Assembly: GCF_021134715.1 (NCBI RefSeq)
Contig: NC_060027.1
Location: forward strand, 1,674,001-1,738,000
DNA: 64,000 bases
Reading direction: 5' to 3'
From: Daphnia pulex
Taxonomy: Eukaryota; Arthropoda; Branchiopoda; Diplostraca; Daphniidae
The position numbers and the translations under genes are program-made. Within the stretch, counting starts at the first letter, position 1. Each line of letters opens with the position of its first letter. A model generated the notes under the pieces. It saw only the letters and a program-made list of their open reading frames with translations, was not told the DNA's origin and made no database searches. Shown here in pieces: positions 1 to 12,199 of this stretch.

Positions 1-35
1 TTTTTTTTTGTCTTTGTCTGTATACTTCCGTGAAG

Positions 36-1816
36 CCGTGCAAGGAAGCCGGACTGGATTTCCGAAGAGGAGATATTATTCATATCGTTAGTCAGGACGA
101 TCCTTACTGGTAAAGGCTTTAACTTTGTTTTATCATATAGACAATTGACAAAATAAATCATTTGGTTGAATAGGTGGCAGGCGAGACATGAAGGCGATAA
201 ACAGATGCGTGCGGGATTAATTCCCAGCCGAATGTTGCAAGAGAAACGCATCGCTTACGAACGGGCCCACTCGGCTAATAATAACGCCGATCAGCAAGGT
301 GAGTCTCTTTTATTCATTGCGATGGTTATCGATTTCTTTTTAAATGAAAATAGGACAAAAGTCTTATGAAAAAGATTTGGCCTGGTGCACGAAATAGTTA
401 AGAGGATTGTGACCGTTTGCCAAACTTTTTGTGTGCCCATTTCGACCATTTGAATAGTTGTAGACCCACCCATAAAAGAAGGACCAGCCAGTTGTTTGAT
501 TATTGAATTCGACCGACCTCTTTTTCTCTTTTTACGTTTGCCATCATAACAGTTTTATTGATGTCGGCTCGCTCCCCCTTTGCTCTTCTCATCCAATAGA
601 AATCAATACCTTTGATGTTTGGGATCCAAGAAAAATCGATAAATCTCCTTGTTTAACCAGAGATTTAGACGTTAGAGAGACTCTGTTTGTTTGATTTCGG
701 TTTGCGGGTTGGCTGATGTTGACGCTTGATCGATTCTATTTGATTCTCATCCCTTTTGCTTATGATCCGTCTATTCTTTTGTCCGTGTGTTTATTTCGGT
801 TATTTGGCTGATGCTTCCGTACCCTGTTTTGACCCCCTACCAAAAAATGAAAAATGAAAAATGAAACCAAAAGAAAAGGGTTGCAGTCCGGCCCGCTCGA
901 TGGGCTCCTTGAAAAGTGAAAGGAGCAGTCCCACTCAAAAAGTCATGTACGCTCTGGCAGAGAACGAAGATTTCGACCGGCAAGAGATTGTCACTTACGA
1001 GGAAGTGGCCCGTCTGATGCCGTACCCGGCCGTTCCCCGGCCCATCGTTCTCATCGGTCCCCCAGGTGTTGGCCGCAACGAACTGAAACGGCGTCTCATC
1101 GCCCTCGACCCCGACAAATTCCGCACAACAATTCCATGTGAGAACAAGACCAAAACATTTCGCTGTCGAAAAATAGTCGCGTCGACACTCTGGCTCAACT
1201 TTTGTTTGACATTTGTGACATGACATATAGATACTTCGCGGTTGCCGAAACCGGGCGAAGCCGACGGAGTCGATTATCATTTCCTCGACCGACAGCAGAT
1301 GGAGCGCGACATCGACGACGGACTCTTTGTCGAATTCGGCGAGTACAAGGGCAATTTGTACGGGACGGCCAATCGGAGTATCAAGGAAATTATCGAACTG
1401 GGCTACACTTGCATCCTCAATCCTCACCATCAGGTCCTTTACATTTTAATACGAGTTAATTGTCTTTTAATTCTATATAACATTTGGTTCTTAAATAGGC
1501 GCTGAAAACGTTGAGGACGGGCGAGTTTAAGCCGCACGTCGTCTACATCAAACCGCCGGGCTTTGCCGTTTTGCGTGAAACGCGTTCGGCCGCCTACGCC
1601 CGTTCGACGTTCGACGAGAATTCGTCGCGCGGATTCACCGACGACGAGCTGGCCGAAATGATCCGCAGCGGCCAGCGGATCGAACTCCATTACGGCCACC
1701 TTTTCGACGACGTCATCGTCAACGGCGACCTGTCGACGGCCTTTGAGCAGCTGCTGGTCGTCGCCCGCAAACTCGACACCCAATCCCAGTGGGTCCCCGT
1801 GTCCTGGGTCGTCTGA
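36..1816 (+). CDS. p55-type MAGUK (varicose/MPP-like), 3' part: SH3 and guanylate-kinase-like domains
   Basis: Partial gene; its 5' end lies outside the window. Supported exons are 36-109, 174-298, about 874 or 887 to 1137, 1231-1433 and 1499-1816 (stop TGA). The first two exons encode the second half of an SH3 domain ([14 protein letters not shown], then WWQARHEGD and AGLIPS), the usual p55/MPP SH3. After a short hook (TYEEV) comes a guanylate-kinase-like domain with [24 protein letters not shown] and the family ending WVPVSWVV. As in MAGUKs generally, this GUK is expected to bind partners rather than catalyse, and the protein should scaffold junction or polarity complexes under the membrane. 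The TFDE and FTDDE blocks near the C terminus favour varicose or MPP7/MPP3 over stardust or CASK; this is from memory of the families. The exon 2 to exon 3 junction is unresolved: acceptor 873 keeps the frame directly, whereas the better-looking acceptor at 886 would need an extra small exon. Confidence 0.88.
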
Positions 1817-3097
1817 CGACCGTCTCTTTTCTCTTCTCTCTTTTTTAATTCATTTCGATTTGATTAGGCATTCCCCCAATTAAGAACAGACGAGACAATT
1901 TTTAGACTTTTGACAGGTGAAGCTGATGAGGAAAATGAGTGAGAAATACTCGGATAGATCTGTTAGCTAATTATTGATATATTATACATAATAACTGTTG
2001 AACCTGCCATTCCCGTCCCTTTTTTATTGACAAAAAACTGATTGATTTTATAATTTATATTTTTCGCCCGCCCCTCGTCCCAGTTGAGAATATTTCAGTT
2101 GCGTGCAGAGACTCAAAGTATAACAAACATTTCACGATTTCTAGTCGCCGTTGTCTCTTCAAAAATCTTCTTCTCTTTCGATTGTTGCCCGACTATGCAT
2201 TTTTCCAATATTTCAATGTCTCATCTCCCTTTTATCCCACCCCACCCCCAGAAATAGAAATCTCTTCTTTTATGATTCAATAATTTAATTGCCATTATCG
2301 TTCGCCTCATCTAGTGTCCCCACACGATTTTTTAACGGTTGTCAAAAAACCAAATTTCTCATTTGGTTTTTCCTTTTGTTTGGTTACGATATTTGTGTGT
2401 CCTCCCCCCTCTCATGGTCAGTAAAATCCCAGTAAAAATATTAATGAGACAAATTAACAGAAAAATTCCTCTGCATTTTGTTCCCCCTCGTCATCTCGTT
2501 TGTATCATTTGCGCCATTTTCCATTCAATGTATAGGAAATTGTCAGTTGCCAGCTCGTTCGTGTTTCATTTCAAACTCCATCCGAAATAGCCGCATAAGA
2601 TTTTATTTCGTCATTTACAAATCAGCACCAGCCAAACCTAAAGATTAAGGCAAGATACCAAAAATTGTTTGGTGGTTTGGAACAACGGGTTGAACAAGGT
2701 AATGCGGTAAATGAAAAGCGTAACAAATGGATCTAAATGTAACTTTAATCTTTGAAACGTTGCCAAGTGCCACTTTTCGTGATTTTGACGGCGAAACAAA
2801 GGAGTAAAAAGCCAAAAAGCAATTTCAAAAAGCCGTTTTTTCCAAGTTTTTTCACCAAACTACTGAATGGAGTAAAAATCTAAAAAAAAAACTAGAAATT
2901 TGCCCCGTCGTCATCTTTTGCTGTAGCATATGAAAAATTTGATATTTAATATGGCTAAAAATAAGTAATTAAAAATTTTCTTGTGGGAAGGGTTTTTTCA
3001 CGAAAATGTATCTCCGCTGGACCGATACTTGCAGGGTCGCACGTTGGCACATATATTCGTTGACGACGGAGAATGCATATTCAACTCATTGCGTCGT
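1817..3097. other. Intergenic, no gene seen
   Basis: AT-rich stretch between the 3' ends of two converging genes. It should contain the 3' UTR of the MAGUK gene on the left and of the WD40-kinase gene on the right. No coding stretch, RNA gene or repeat could be supported. Confidence 0.6.
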
Positions 3098-6000
3098 TTA
3101 TTTCAAGTCACCACTGGATCCGATTGACCATTCGCCGCGAATTTTTGTAATTCCTTGAAAATCTGTGAGATGGGAGCTCCTACTGTCTTCTCTTGCAATT
3201 TCATTCTGGGCGACGGCGTATTCTACGACACTTACCTAATAATATAAATGTGTGGTAACAACATAAGAATGAACTGTAGGTGAATTACTATAAAGGTCGA
3301 TTTATGAAAATAGAGAAATATGCTCGAGGGAATCATTGTTACAATGTGCTTAAAAAAACCCAATATCCTGTTTTTACCTTGCCACCGAATGAGGGGAATG
3401 TTAATTTGCAGTCAGGGACATCCGTAGACGAAGAAGACAACCACGACAAACGATAGTCCCATCTTTCATATTCTTCAACGTTGATGTAAACGGGTTGCCA
3501 ATTCTGAAATAACGTTGAATAGATTTGAATTGTTAGTACAATCAAATAACATTCCATTTTTATCCGTTCCGTTTTCATGTTTACCTCAGTTGCCCAGATG
3601 ATGAATTTCCTACGCGAGTCCGCTGATGCGAGAAACCGCCCGTCGGGTGAAAACGACAGCCAATTTACCATATTCGAATGTTGACTTAGAATTCTCGTCT
3701 TTTCCATAGAATCCAGCCGAGTCCAAATGACAATCCCCCCGTTGCCCAATCCACTGAATGAAAATCAAAATGAAAATGAAAAATGCGAATTGCTCTGCCC
3801 ATCCTCCTTGTCCATTCCTGCCGCGGGAAAAAATGAAACCACAATGTCTTCCTTCGAACACAAGGGAAAAAATGTTTGCGAGGGAAAAAGTGCGCAAACA
3901 AAAACTTTTTGCCTCCACACCCTCCTATTATACCCTCAGTATATACCCTCTATCCATTTGTCTTGCTTTTCTTGCGCAAGAAAAAGTGAATCAAGGAATT
4001 CATTTCGAGGCAAATATAAAAAAGTGGATGCAGCAGACTTCTTATAGTTCAATCCCATATTTCTCACAAAACCCCGTCCGTTGATCAACTCACCAAGCAA
4101 AATTGAAATTGTCGGCCGATTTCTTTGCCGCGTCCACTCCCTCGTCGTCCGATTGTTTCCCGTTTGGACGCCAAGCCAACCTATAACATCGGCCATCGAC
4201 CTTTGTGGCGTGAATGGGTTGGTCTCTGTCCATTGACCAAATCTATACGGAAAACGACAAGTTCAACATGACACGCCCATTCAACAAAAGAACAACGACA
4301 ATTTACCGTCATCCATCCGTTGTCTGAACAAGCGGCCAAACATTTCGTCCGTTCGTCCCAGGCCATGTCGAATACCGCACCCTTAATGAAATAACAGAGA
4401 ATAGATTATCGAGAATGTGCAATGACTTCACGTCAATGGGAAAAAAAAACTCACCTTCACGCGTTCATGTTGGAATAATCGTTTATCGAGTTTTTTGGCG
4501 AAATTCGTCGATTCGTCAATTTCCCAAATTTCAATGCCTTCGTTTAAGCCGATAGCGACACGATTCTCAGAGATCCACTCGAAACTCAAGATCGGATCCT
4601 CATATTCAATTGTGCAGAAATGAAATGACCGTTGGTCGACAGGGCAGGAATTGAAGAAAGAAACTTCTACATATCCGAACTAAAAACAAGAAAAAATTAA
4701 ATTGGGGGAAGAGACGCGGCCGTTTTAAGAGAAGGGAGGATGAGAAGATTCCGCCAATTCTTAATGATTTTGCTACAAAATAAAGTGAAATAACGTGAAA
4801 CTACATTAAACTTTCAAAAAAATGTCAACTTAAGAAATTGAAAACGAAAAAACCTCGAATCGCCATGATTGCAATCGGTTGCATTTTGTTCGTTTGGTTT
4901 TTGTCAATATTTTACCAGTTTAATTGAAAAGGTTGGTCGAATGTTTTGTAGGAAGAGAGGAAATCATGGAAAGAAACAACTTACTTCTCCGATTTCAAAA
5001 GTAGCGAAAACGTTTGGCCTGAAGGGATTCCACTCGATTTGATCCATCCGTTCGTCTAATTTTTTTTTAAAGAGAATTTCGCCACTTGGATAACTCCAAC
5101 AAACGATGCCATCTTGTTTGAAGTTGGCAGCCAATTGGGTCCCGTCCACCTAAACAAACAATTAAATAATAAATAAAAGTATTTGATTGAAATTTGAAAG
5201 AGATTCTGAAACGTTACGCATCAACTTTTTGATTGAATCTTGATTGAGAGGCCTCTCCAGGTCAAGTCAGGCTGTACAATTTCTATTTCACAATTCGAAA
5301 GACTCTACTTACATTCCATTCTATTGTTTTATATCTTTCGAAATGCTCAGGTTGAAGTTGAGTTTCCTTTTCCTTCCAATTTGAAAAAGGAATGGACGAA
5401 TTATCCGCAGATAAGAAAATCACTTTAGCATTAAAGCCGCAAGCGAGAACTAGTTCGGTCGGGTGGAAACGGGTAATGGAATGGCCCCTTTCCGATATTA
5501 ACCTCTCATATTTCTTAAATTGTCCTGTGCCGTTTAATGTAAATGTTAAATTTAAAAAAAAAAAAAAACTGATTTCTATTCAGTTCAAAGAAAATTTTTT
5601 ATTTACGTGATTCATATAATTTTGCTGTCAATTGTTTGATAACGTCGGGCAATGAGATTCTTTGCTCTTTCGGCTCTATCATTTTTCCAATCAGTTCGTA
5701 TAGGGCACGATCATCGCCTTGCAAATCTGTGATCGGGAAAATAGTGAGCAGCTCTTCGGTAAATACCAGCATGATGCAAATAACTATGAATAAAATACTA
5801 ACTTTGTTTCTGTTCGATAATAAGCGCTTTTGGCTTGTTATTTAAGACGTTGTTACTAATTTGCTTATTCGGATGCTTCTTCGGATCATCTATCACATTC
5901 ATAGTAGGTTCGTCAAACGGATGTCTACCGCGAGTCAGGAAGAAGAAAAAGACGCAGCCGGCAGCGAATGTGTCGCTTTGGATTGTTCCACGCGGAAGGT

Positions 6001-7724
6001 CATTTGGGCTTGTATTGTTCATCCAATGCTCCAAAATTTCGGGCGCCATCCACTTTAAAGTTCCTTTCAATACACTTTGCGTATATGACCCCTGAGGACT
6101 TGTTTTCTTGACAAATCCAAAATCGGACAATTTTATTTGAATGGGTGTCGTCATTGAGATGAGGATGTTGTCCGGTTTGACGTCGCGATGGACTAAACCT
6201 TGGGAGTGAATGTAGTTCAATCCATTGGTGATTTGATATAAAACTAGGCCATCTGACGGCAATTCCGGTCCGTTGTAATTATCATTGCAATAATCTTTCA
6301 GCGTCCCGGCACATAACTCGAGCACAAGGCATCTGCCTCTGCCAATAAAATTGAAAAGTCAATAAATGTTTCAAATAATAATTTTGAATTCTATTTAGTT
6401 ACGTTTTATCCCCTGAGTCATCGACGTGCAAAAGTTTCAGGACATTTTCGTGGTCCAACCGGAGATGTTCCTCCATTTCCCGTTTCTGTTCTGGTTTTAT
6501 TGCATCACCTGAAGGGACTTTTACTGCAACTGCATTTCCTTCGTACATTCCTCTATACACGACTCCGAATCCCCCCCTGCCGAGTTCGTTCTCCTTTTTC
6601 ATTTCGAATCTAACTGCAGAAAATTTAGAGTTACGCGACTGCCGTAAAATTTTAAAAAATTCATTCTCCAACAAACTTACGAGGAAGGGCCTTCATAAAA
6701 TGATCTTCGGCTATCATCAACCAATTTGTGCCGTCGGTTGGTGGATCTCCAATCATGTTTTTTATGGGCTCGTACGCAAATTCCCATGTTTCTTTTTCTT
6801 GTTGTATAGCTGTGAAGTGAACATAAACAGTAAATTAATTATTATTAAGATTAAGTAAAAGAAATACTTTTCAGGTTGACAGGATTTCGCTTTTTAATGT
6901 TTTCCAAGATTGACGACGAGTCGTCACCGAAGGGATGCACACCCCGTTTGAGGAAATAAAAACATATGCAACCTGCTGGAAATATATCTTGATTAGGTGT
7001 AGGGGTCTGGTTATTGTCGGTATTTCCATCTAATTTCCAATATTTCCTTAGACAAAGATCTTGTGGTTTCCCCATTTCCTCATCACATTGGGCACCGAAT
7101 TTGCTCAACCCGAACTCGGATAATTTGATCATCATCCGCACCGGCTGCGAGGAATCGATAAGAATTGTTCGGGGCGTCAAATTTCCATGTGAACATCGCA
7201 CTTTGTGAAGATACAAAAGCCCTTTGGCAATTTGGCAAAGAACTTGGGCGTCAGATGGCATCGGTCCTTTGTAAAAGCCTTTGCAAAACTGCTCCAATGT
7301 GGCGTCGTAACGTTCCAGAGCAAAATATCTGCAATATAAAATTAGGTGTTGATTTATCCATTAGCCTATATATATTTATATTGAAATAATCATTTTAAAA
7401 TAATCACCTCCATTCATCTATTTTTTGCTTTTCTCGCTTTTCTTCCTCTTTTTCTTCATAGCTAATAATTTTGAGGACATTTTCGTGTTTGATGGAATCC
7501 TTCTCTTGAGTATGTTTGTTGAAGATATCATTCCATTTATCATGACAATCTATTTTCTTAATCTTCCTCACTACAATTTCTTCTTTTGAATCCTCCGCCT
7601 TTTTGAAATATCCGCTGTACACCAACGAATCGCCCCACCCTTCGAAAAGTGGCTTTTTTCTACAATGGATGTTCTTCCCTTTGAAGAGAAGTTCCTCTTC
7701 CTCATGACGCAATAGGCGCTCCAT
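3098..7724 (-). CDS. Pseudokinase - IRE1-like kinase - WD40 fusion protein, 1010 aa, 14 exons
   Basis: Exons in transcript order: 7724-7408, 7328-6868, 6809-6681, 6613-6403, 6338-5803, 5726-5607, 5524-5313, 5149-4985, 4679-4455, 4381-4307, 4242-4094, 3753-3585, 3503-3378, 3235-3098. All borders are GT/AG, phases close and the total is 3033 nt. Residues about 30-300 form a degenerate kinase: HGNLTP replaces HRDxKPxN and SEFG replaces DFG. Residues about 313-590 form an apparently active kinase: GRGGFG, a VAVK lysine near 334, HRDVKPDN near 423, DFG near 445, and a WMAPE-type activation-loop end. It resembles the IRE1 kinase lobe (ELCAGTL, NGLNYIHS, AAGCVFFFFLTRGRHPF), but no KEN RNase domain follows. 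Residues about 592-1010 are WD40 repeats (IEWN, SFSPDGRFLASAD). The two halves meet at an 82-nt intron (5525-5606) using donor C|GTAAAT in phase 1. If that donor is skipped, the kinase ends 5 bases later at TAA. The start ATG at 7724 directly follows an in-frame TGA. Substrate and pathway are unknown. Confidence 0.8.
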
Positions 7725-8325
7725 TCAAACAGCGGAATCTGGGAGTATTCGAGGGCTAAATCGACGAATTCATTAAATTAATTTTTTTAGACCTATACCT
7801 CCGTTTTAGATGAAAGATTTAAGAAATACACGTCAGCACAGAATTCTGCTAAGCCAAATGCAACCGTTTTAGACTGTTGCTTCGATAGAAATTTTTAAGT
7901 GGACCCGTTTGACAATGGGGACAAATAACAACTGGAGACAATGTGAAGACGACGAACAGTGAAGAAAAACCAAAGCTCGAGATGATGAAATTTCGGTACA
8001 GAGACCTACTTTTTACTAAAGCAAGAGACGCAAGAGACAAGAGACAGCAAGAGACGCACCCCACATTGACGCTCGCACTTCGGGATTTTTATTGCTTTTC
8101 TCTTTCGTCCCGTTTCGTCATTTGGTGGGCAACGACAGGCAACAGCGGTGCCGCATCGGAACATTAGGATACGTACACATAACATTTATTTATTCACAAA
8201 CATTCTTTTAGATTGTAACAATAAAAAATGTTTTGATTCGTTCAATTTCATTAAATAGCTCTCATTATTTATTATATTGCATTAATCATCTTTTTTCTTT
8301 TTCATTTAAGTTAAATTTAACAGAT
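7725..8325. other. Intergenic; promoter side of the kinase-WD40 gene and 3' side of the ankyrin gene
   Basis: About 600 bp between two minus-strand genes. It holds the upstream region of the fusion gene and the likely 3' UTR of the ankyrin gene. No other coding stretch is supported. The only structure seen is a short AAGAGAC-type repeat at 8022-8056. Confidence 0.55.
8022..8056. repeat. Short imperfect tandem repeat of an AAGAGAC(G) unit
   Basis: Four consecutive copies of a CAAGAGAC-like unit separated by 0-3 bases. It lies about 300 bp upstream of the start codon of the minus-strand fusion gene, so it sits in its promoter region. Confidence 0.7.
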
Positions 8326-10540
8326 TCAAGATCGAATGGAACTTCTTGATCGTTGCCGACTGCTGTGGCTCGGTCTCATTTCGGGCGGGATGACCTTCGG
8401 AGTGCCCAGAGGCGGTGGGGGGATGTTGCCGCCCGCCGTGTTGCTCCAATAGGAAACTTGAATCCGCGGGACCACGAAATTCGAATGCTGATGCGATGAT
8501 CGGCCCTGGTATTGCGATCGGTGGCGATCAAAAAGTTCGGCAACAAATCCAGAAGCTCCTCCACCAGCACCACCGGAACTGGTCGGTAAAACGGGCATCG
8601 AGGATCGCCTGGAAGGATCGCCGGGCAGTAAGACACTGGCGCTCATCACTCCGCTGCCAGTCAATTGAGATGCGACGCTGAAAGTCGATCCTTTATTGCT
8701 GGGCGGATCCGATCCTCCGCTGACGATGCGAATAGCTTTTTTCAAAGTATTCTTCACCTGGATTATAATTTGAAATTCTTTTAATTTAAACAAGTATAAA
8801 TTTCATTAGAATAAATGTCAATAACCCAAGAATCTTTGGTCTTGGAAGACGGGAGGAGAACGAGGGAGGATCGTTTGGAGAATTGCTGGAGACTGGGCTC
8901 GGATGAGGCCACCACTCCGCCGCCGTGATGGAAGGATTTCAATCCCAGTCCCGGATTGAGTTGCATCTTGTCCATGTACTTGTCGATGATTTCGACGCAT
9001 TTGCTGCGGCCCGTCAGTCGGGCCCATTCGACCGAACACAATCCCCGGCCGAAATCTCTCAGGACGGGCGAAGCGCCGGCCAATAGCAGCAGTCGAGTGC
9101 ACCGGACACGCCCCTGAAGCGAAGCTTTCATCAAAGCCTGTTGAAATGTAATTTCACAATTAATTTAATTTAATTCTTATCTAATAGGAAATGATTTACG
9201 GTTAGGCCGGCGTTGTTGCGGATGTCGATGGTCAGATTGGGACACAACGTGAGTAGACTGACGATATCGGCGTGACCTGCACGACATCTCGTGAATGTCT
9301 AATCAATTACAAATTGAAAGCGTTTGATTAAATTTCGTTATACCTGCTTGAGCGGCCAGGTGAAGGGCCGTGTTGCCTTCGTTATCCGCCAAATTCACGT
9401 CCAGTCCGGGTAATTTGACGAGTAGACGGGCGATGGGAACATTTCCCGTCATGGCCGCGTGTAACAAACTCGACTGATTTGGTAAAATAAAATTAATTCT
9501 CAATTAGCCACCATCTGTGTTGATTATAAAAATGTTTTATTTACTTTCCCAGTGGCATCGACGGCGTTGAGGCTCCTGGCTGGAACTTTTTCGTGATGGA
9601 GGGCGAGGTATCGTGACAGAGTCCCGACGTCACCGTCCTGGCACAATTTCAAGAGGCTGTGATCGACCAGCGACACGACGAATTGATTGAAAATCGCTGC
9701 CGGATGGCTGAACTGGTGGTGGTGGATGACTGGTGCTGTCCCTGCTGCTGGACTCATCACAGCCTCTGACGGACTTTGACTGGGCGAATTCAACTGGACG
9801 GGAATAGAGCCGATGGATTTGTTGGGCTGGCCAATCGAGTCGGACGGAAAGACCAGAGTTCCATGTCTAATATTTTCAATTCAATTGTAATCGAATCTAA
9901 TAGTCAATAATTAATGACAAATTTTAATTGAAATAGATTAAAACCGATAGTGAAGAGTGTCGTGATGTTGGCTGGATTTTTTCGGGCCGGTGGAGAGGAC
10001 GGGCGTGACGGGAATTTTGCGTCTGACGCCATTGGGCGACTCGAACGAAAAACTTTTGGACATCAAAACCGGTTCAGCCGGAATTGATTCCGGCAAATCT
10101 TTCATGTTGTTATTGTTGTTGTTGTGGTGATGGGTTCCAGCTGCTGCAAAAGGATCGTTGAGTGGGTGGTGGTGGTGGTTGTTTTTCACTTGAATTGGGG
10201 GATGAGGTAACGGCGTCATTACTTGACTAGCCTTGAAATCAATTACAATATCAATCAAAAATTCACAGAATTCATTTTGATAAATTCATTTGAAGAATTG
10301 TTGTTGTGTCATTACCTGTTGTTGTTGGTAGAGTTGAGCACTTTTGCTCCTGATGAGTGAATTCCTGGGAACGGGTGGCGGCTTATTGTTGTTGTTGTTG
10401 TTGTTGTTGTTTGGTGAGGACATGGTGGTGGTCGGCAATTGAGAAGCGGAAATGCTCCGGATGTAGGACGGTGAACGACTTCGGCCGGGAACCACCGGTG
10501 GCACGTCATTATTACCCAGACTGGATCTCTGTGCTGCCAT
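8326..10540 (-). CDS. Ankyrin-repeat protein, ANKRD33/ANKRD33B-like, 594 aa
   Basis: Seven exons: 10540-10316, 10231-9945, 9866-9545, 9473-9344, 9276-9200, 9137-8826, 8757-8326; phases close (1785 nt). The N terminus (about 240 residues) is disordered, Ser/Pro-rich, with runs of Asn and His. Then come about four ankyrin repeats: SSLLHAAMTGNVPIARLLVK, NTALHLAAQAGHADIVSLL, TALMKASLQGRVRCTRLLLL, and a last degenerate one with DFGRGLCSVEWARLTGR. The pattern TALMKA..QGR..C.R.L.LAGA followed by EWAR.TGR is what I recall from vertebrate ANKRD33/33B, which act as transcriptional co-regulators; the assignment rests on that block. The C-terminal 140 residues are Ser/Pro/Gly-rich without a recognised domain. 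One donor (exon 2, G|GTTTTA) is weak. The start was taken at ATG 10540, the first in-frame Met; the open frame upstream lacks another. Confidence 0.75.
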
Positions 10541-11132
10541 GTTGTCAACCGGAGCACACACAATAATAACAGGCAGGAATTATTTCCAGGACACACTCTA
10601 CACTTTCACACACACACACCAAAAGTTATTTTCTTTTTTTTTCTTCCGCCCTCCTCAACGACGGATGGCGGCGGCCATATTTTTCGTGCGTGTTGTTTTT
10701 CGGTTGAGAGTGCTGGCAGCTGCTGCGTTGTTCCAGTTGTTGCAGCGGACGCAATAATACTGGCGCCTCTCAAAGTTAAAACAAGGATGTGTGCAATGTA
10801 GGAACGCTGCTGCTGCTGGATGGATGGATGGCTGCTCGCTCGGTCGTATTTTTAGAAAAAGGGGGAAGGCTTTCACGAGGTTTTTGGCTTTTTTGCAGCA
10901 CGAAATTGTTGTTGTGTGTTGGTGGAGGTGAGAAGAAGCTGACGGCAGCGCCACCGTTTTCTCAGGATTTTTGAATTTTTTTTTTCTAGATATCACGCGG
11001 GATTTTTATATATTTTAATGCGCTCATCTGTCTGTTGCAGGAATTCCGGAATTTTTTGTTTGAATTATTTTGTTTGTTTTTGTTGCTGAAAATGTGGTGA
11101 CATCTGGTAATGAAATTAACAACTTAATTATT

Positions 11133-11145
11133 CGCCATCTAGCGG
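11133..11145 (-). promoter_or_regulatory. CTCF-like motif
   Basis: The reverse strand reads CCGCTAGATGGCG, which fits the CCASYAGRKGGC core known for animal CTCF except for G in place of the third-position A. It lies about 600 bp upstream of the ankyrin gene start, inside the divergent intergenic region. Confidence 0.4.
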
Positions 11146-12140
11146 TGAGAAGAGCCAACTTTTTCGTTTAGAAAATGGTGGGAAAAAATTTGCATAATCG
11201 CCATGTGGGTAAACGAGTACAAAGTTTCTCTTGAAAAATGGTTACCTCTCCACGACGTCGAAGAAGTAGTAGGTGTTGATTGATTACGTTAAAACAGGTC
11301 CCGTCTAATGGATCTACTCGTCGATGGCAACCCAAATCGTGGGATCAGGTTTTCTAAGGTATGTAATAATAATAATAATGATAACCTGTTGTGCTGTGTG
11401 TGTACGAGTCGATAGTGGGCAGCAGATATGTCTGACCCGTTAGGTTACCTTGTAACACCAATCCATTCCGTTTGAAAAAAAAGCAGGCCAATCGATACTT
11501 TTATGTTGTGGGAGATTTCGATCCGGTATTTGTGTTGTGTGATGCATTCTTGGAATCCCATCAGTCACGATTGATTTACAACCCCAACCCATGTAATGTA
11601 ACAAGTCCATAAATTCACTCCTGGGGAAGAGAAACAAAAAACTGATTATTGAAACATGCATTATTAATGTGATCCTTTTTGTTGTTTTTTTCTCCCCCCA
11701 CCTTTAGATTGATTTACACTGGCAATTGAACCCGCTAGCTTATCATGCTTCATTTCCACTTCATCGGTGAGGTATCAGCCATTGATTGTAGATTTCTTCA
11801 TCAGTCAGCCGAGCAATCAAGTCCAGCAGGAACTCGAACAGGAGAGATGATGATGAATGGCAGCAGTCCAAACCCTCTACGGAATTATTCATCAACAATC
11901 ATCCGGGCAGCAGCAGCAGCAGCTAGCAGCTGTTTTGTGTGTGTGAGTATATCATCTCTTCAGATATATTATTAGCCACTTTTCTCTCTCGTGGTCGTCA
12001 ACAGCTCAATTAGACTCGGCCCTTGTCGTTTGCATCTTCTCAGAGAAGGAAAAAGGAAAACGACCAGCATCGGGTGGAGTTTTGGGTGTGGGTGGGAAAA
12101 AAGGTCGTCGTTGCTGGTGCAGTCGACGCGTGATGAAATG

Positions 12141-12199
12141 AGATTATGCACGCCCATGTCGAAGCTATGCATAATCTATCGAAATGATTATGCACGTCT
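12141..12199. promoter_or_regulatory. Cluster of three TTATGCA-type motifs
   Basis: GATTATGCACG occurs at about 12141 and again at about 12185, with the inverted form TATGCATAATC between them. The shape resembles POU/octamer sites. Identity of any binding factor is inference. Confidence 0.35.

Noticed and set aside
5600-5607. TAA directly after the kinase C-lobe as the true end of a separate kinase gene
   Set aside because: Not excluded, but the in-phase donor five bases before it, the short intron and the missing start exon of the WD40 part favour splicing; both options are stated in the gene entry.
10655-10996. Minus-strand frame upstream of the ankyrin gene
   Set aside because: Low complexity and not in phase with the gene's first exon.
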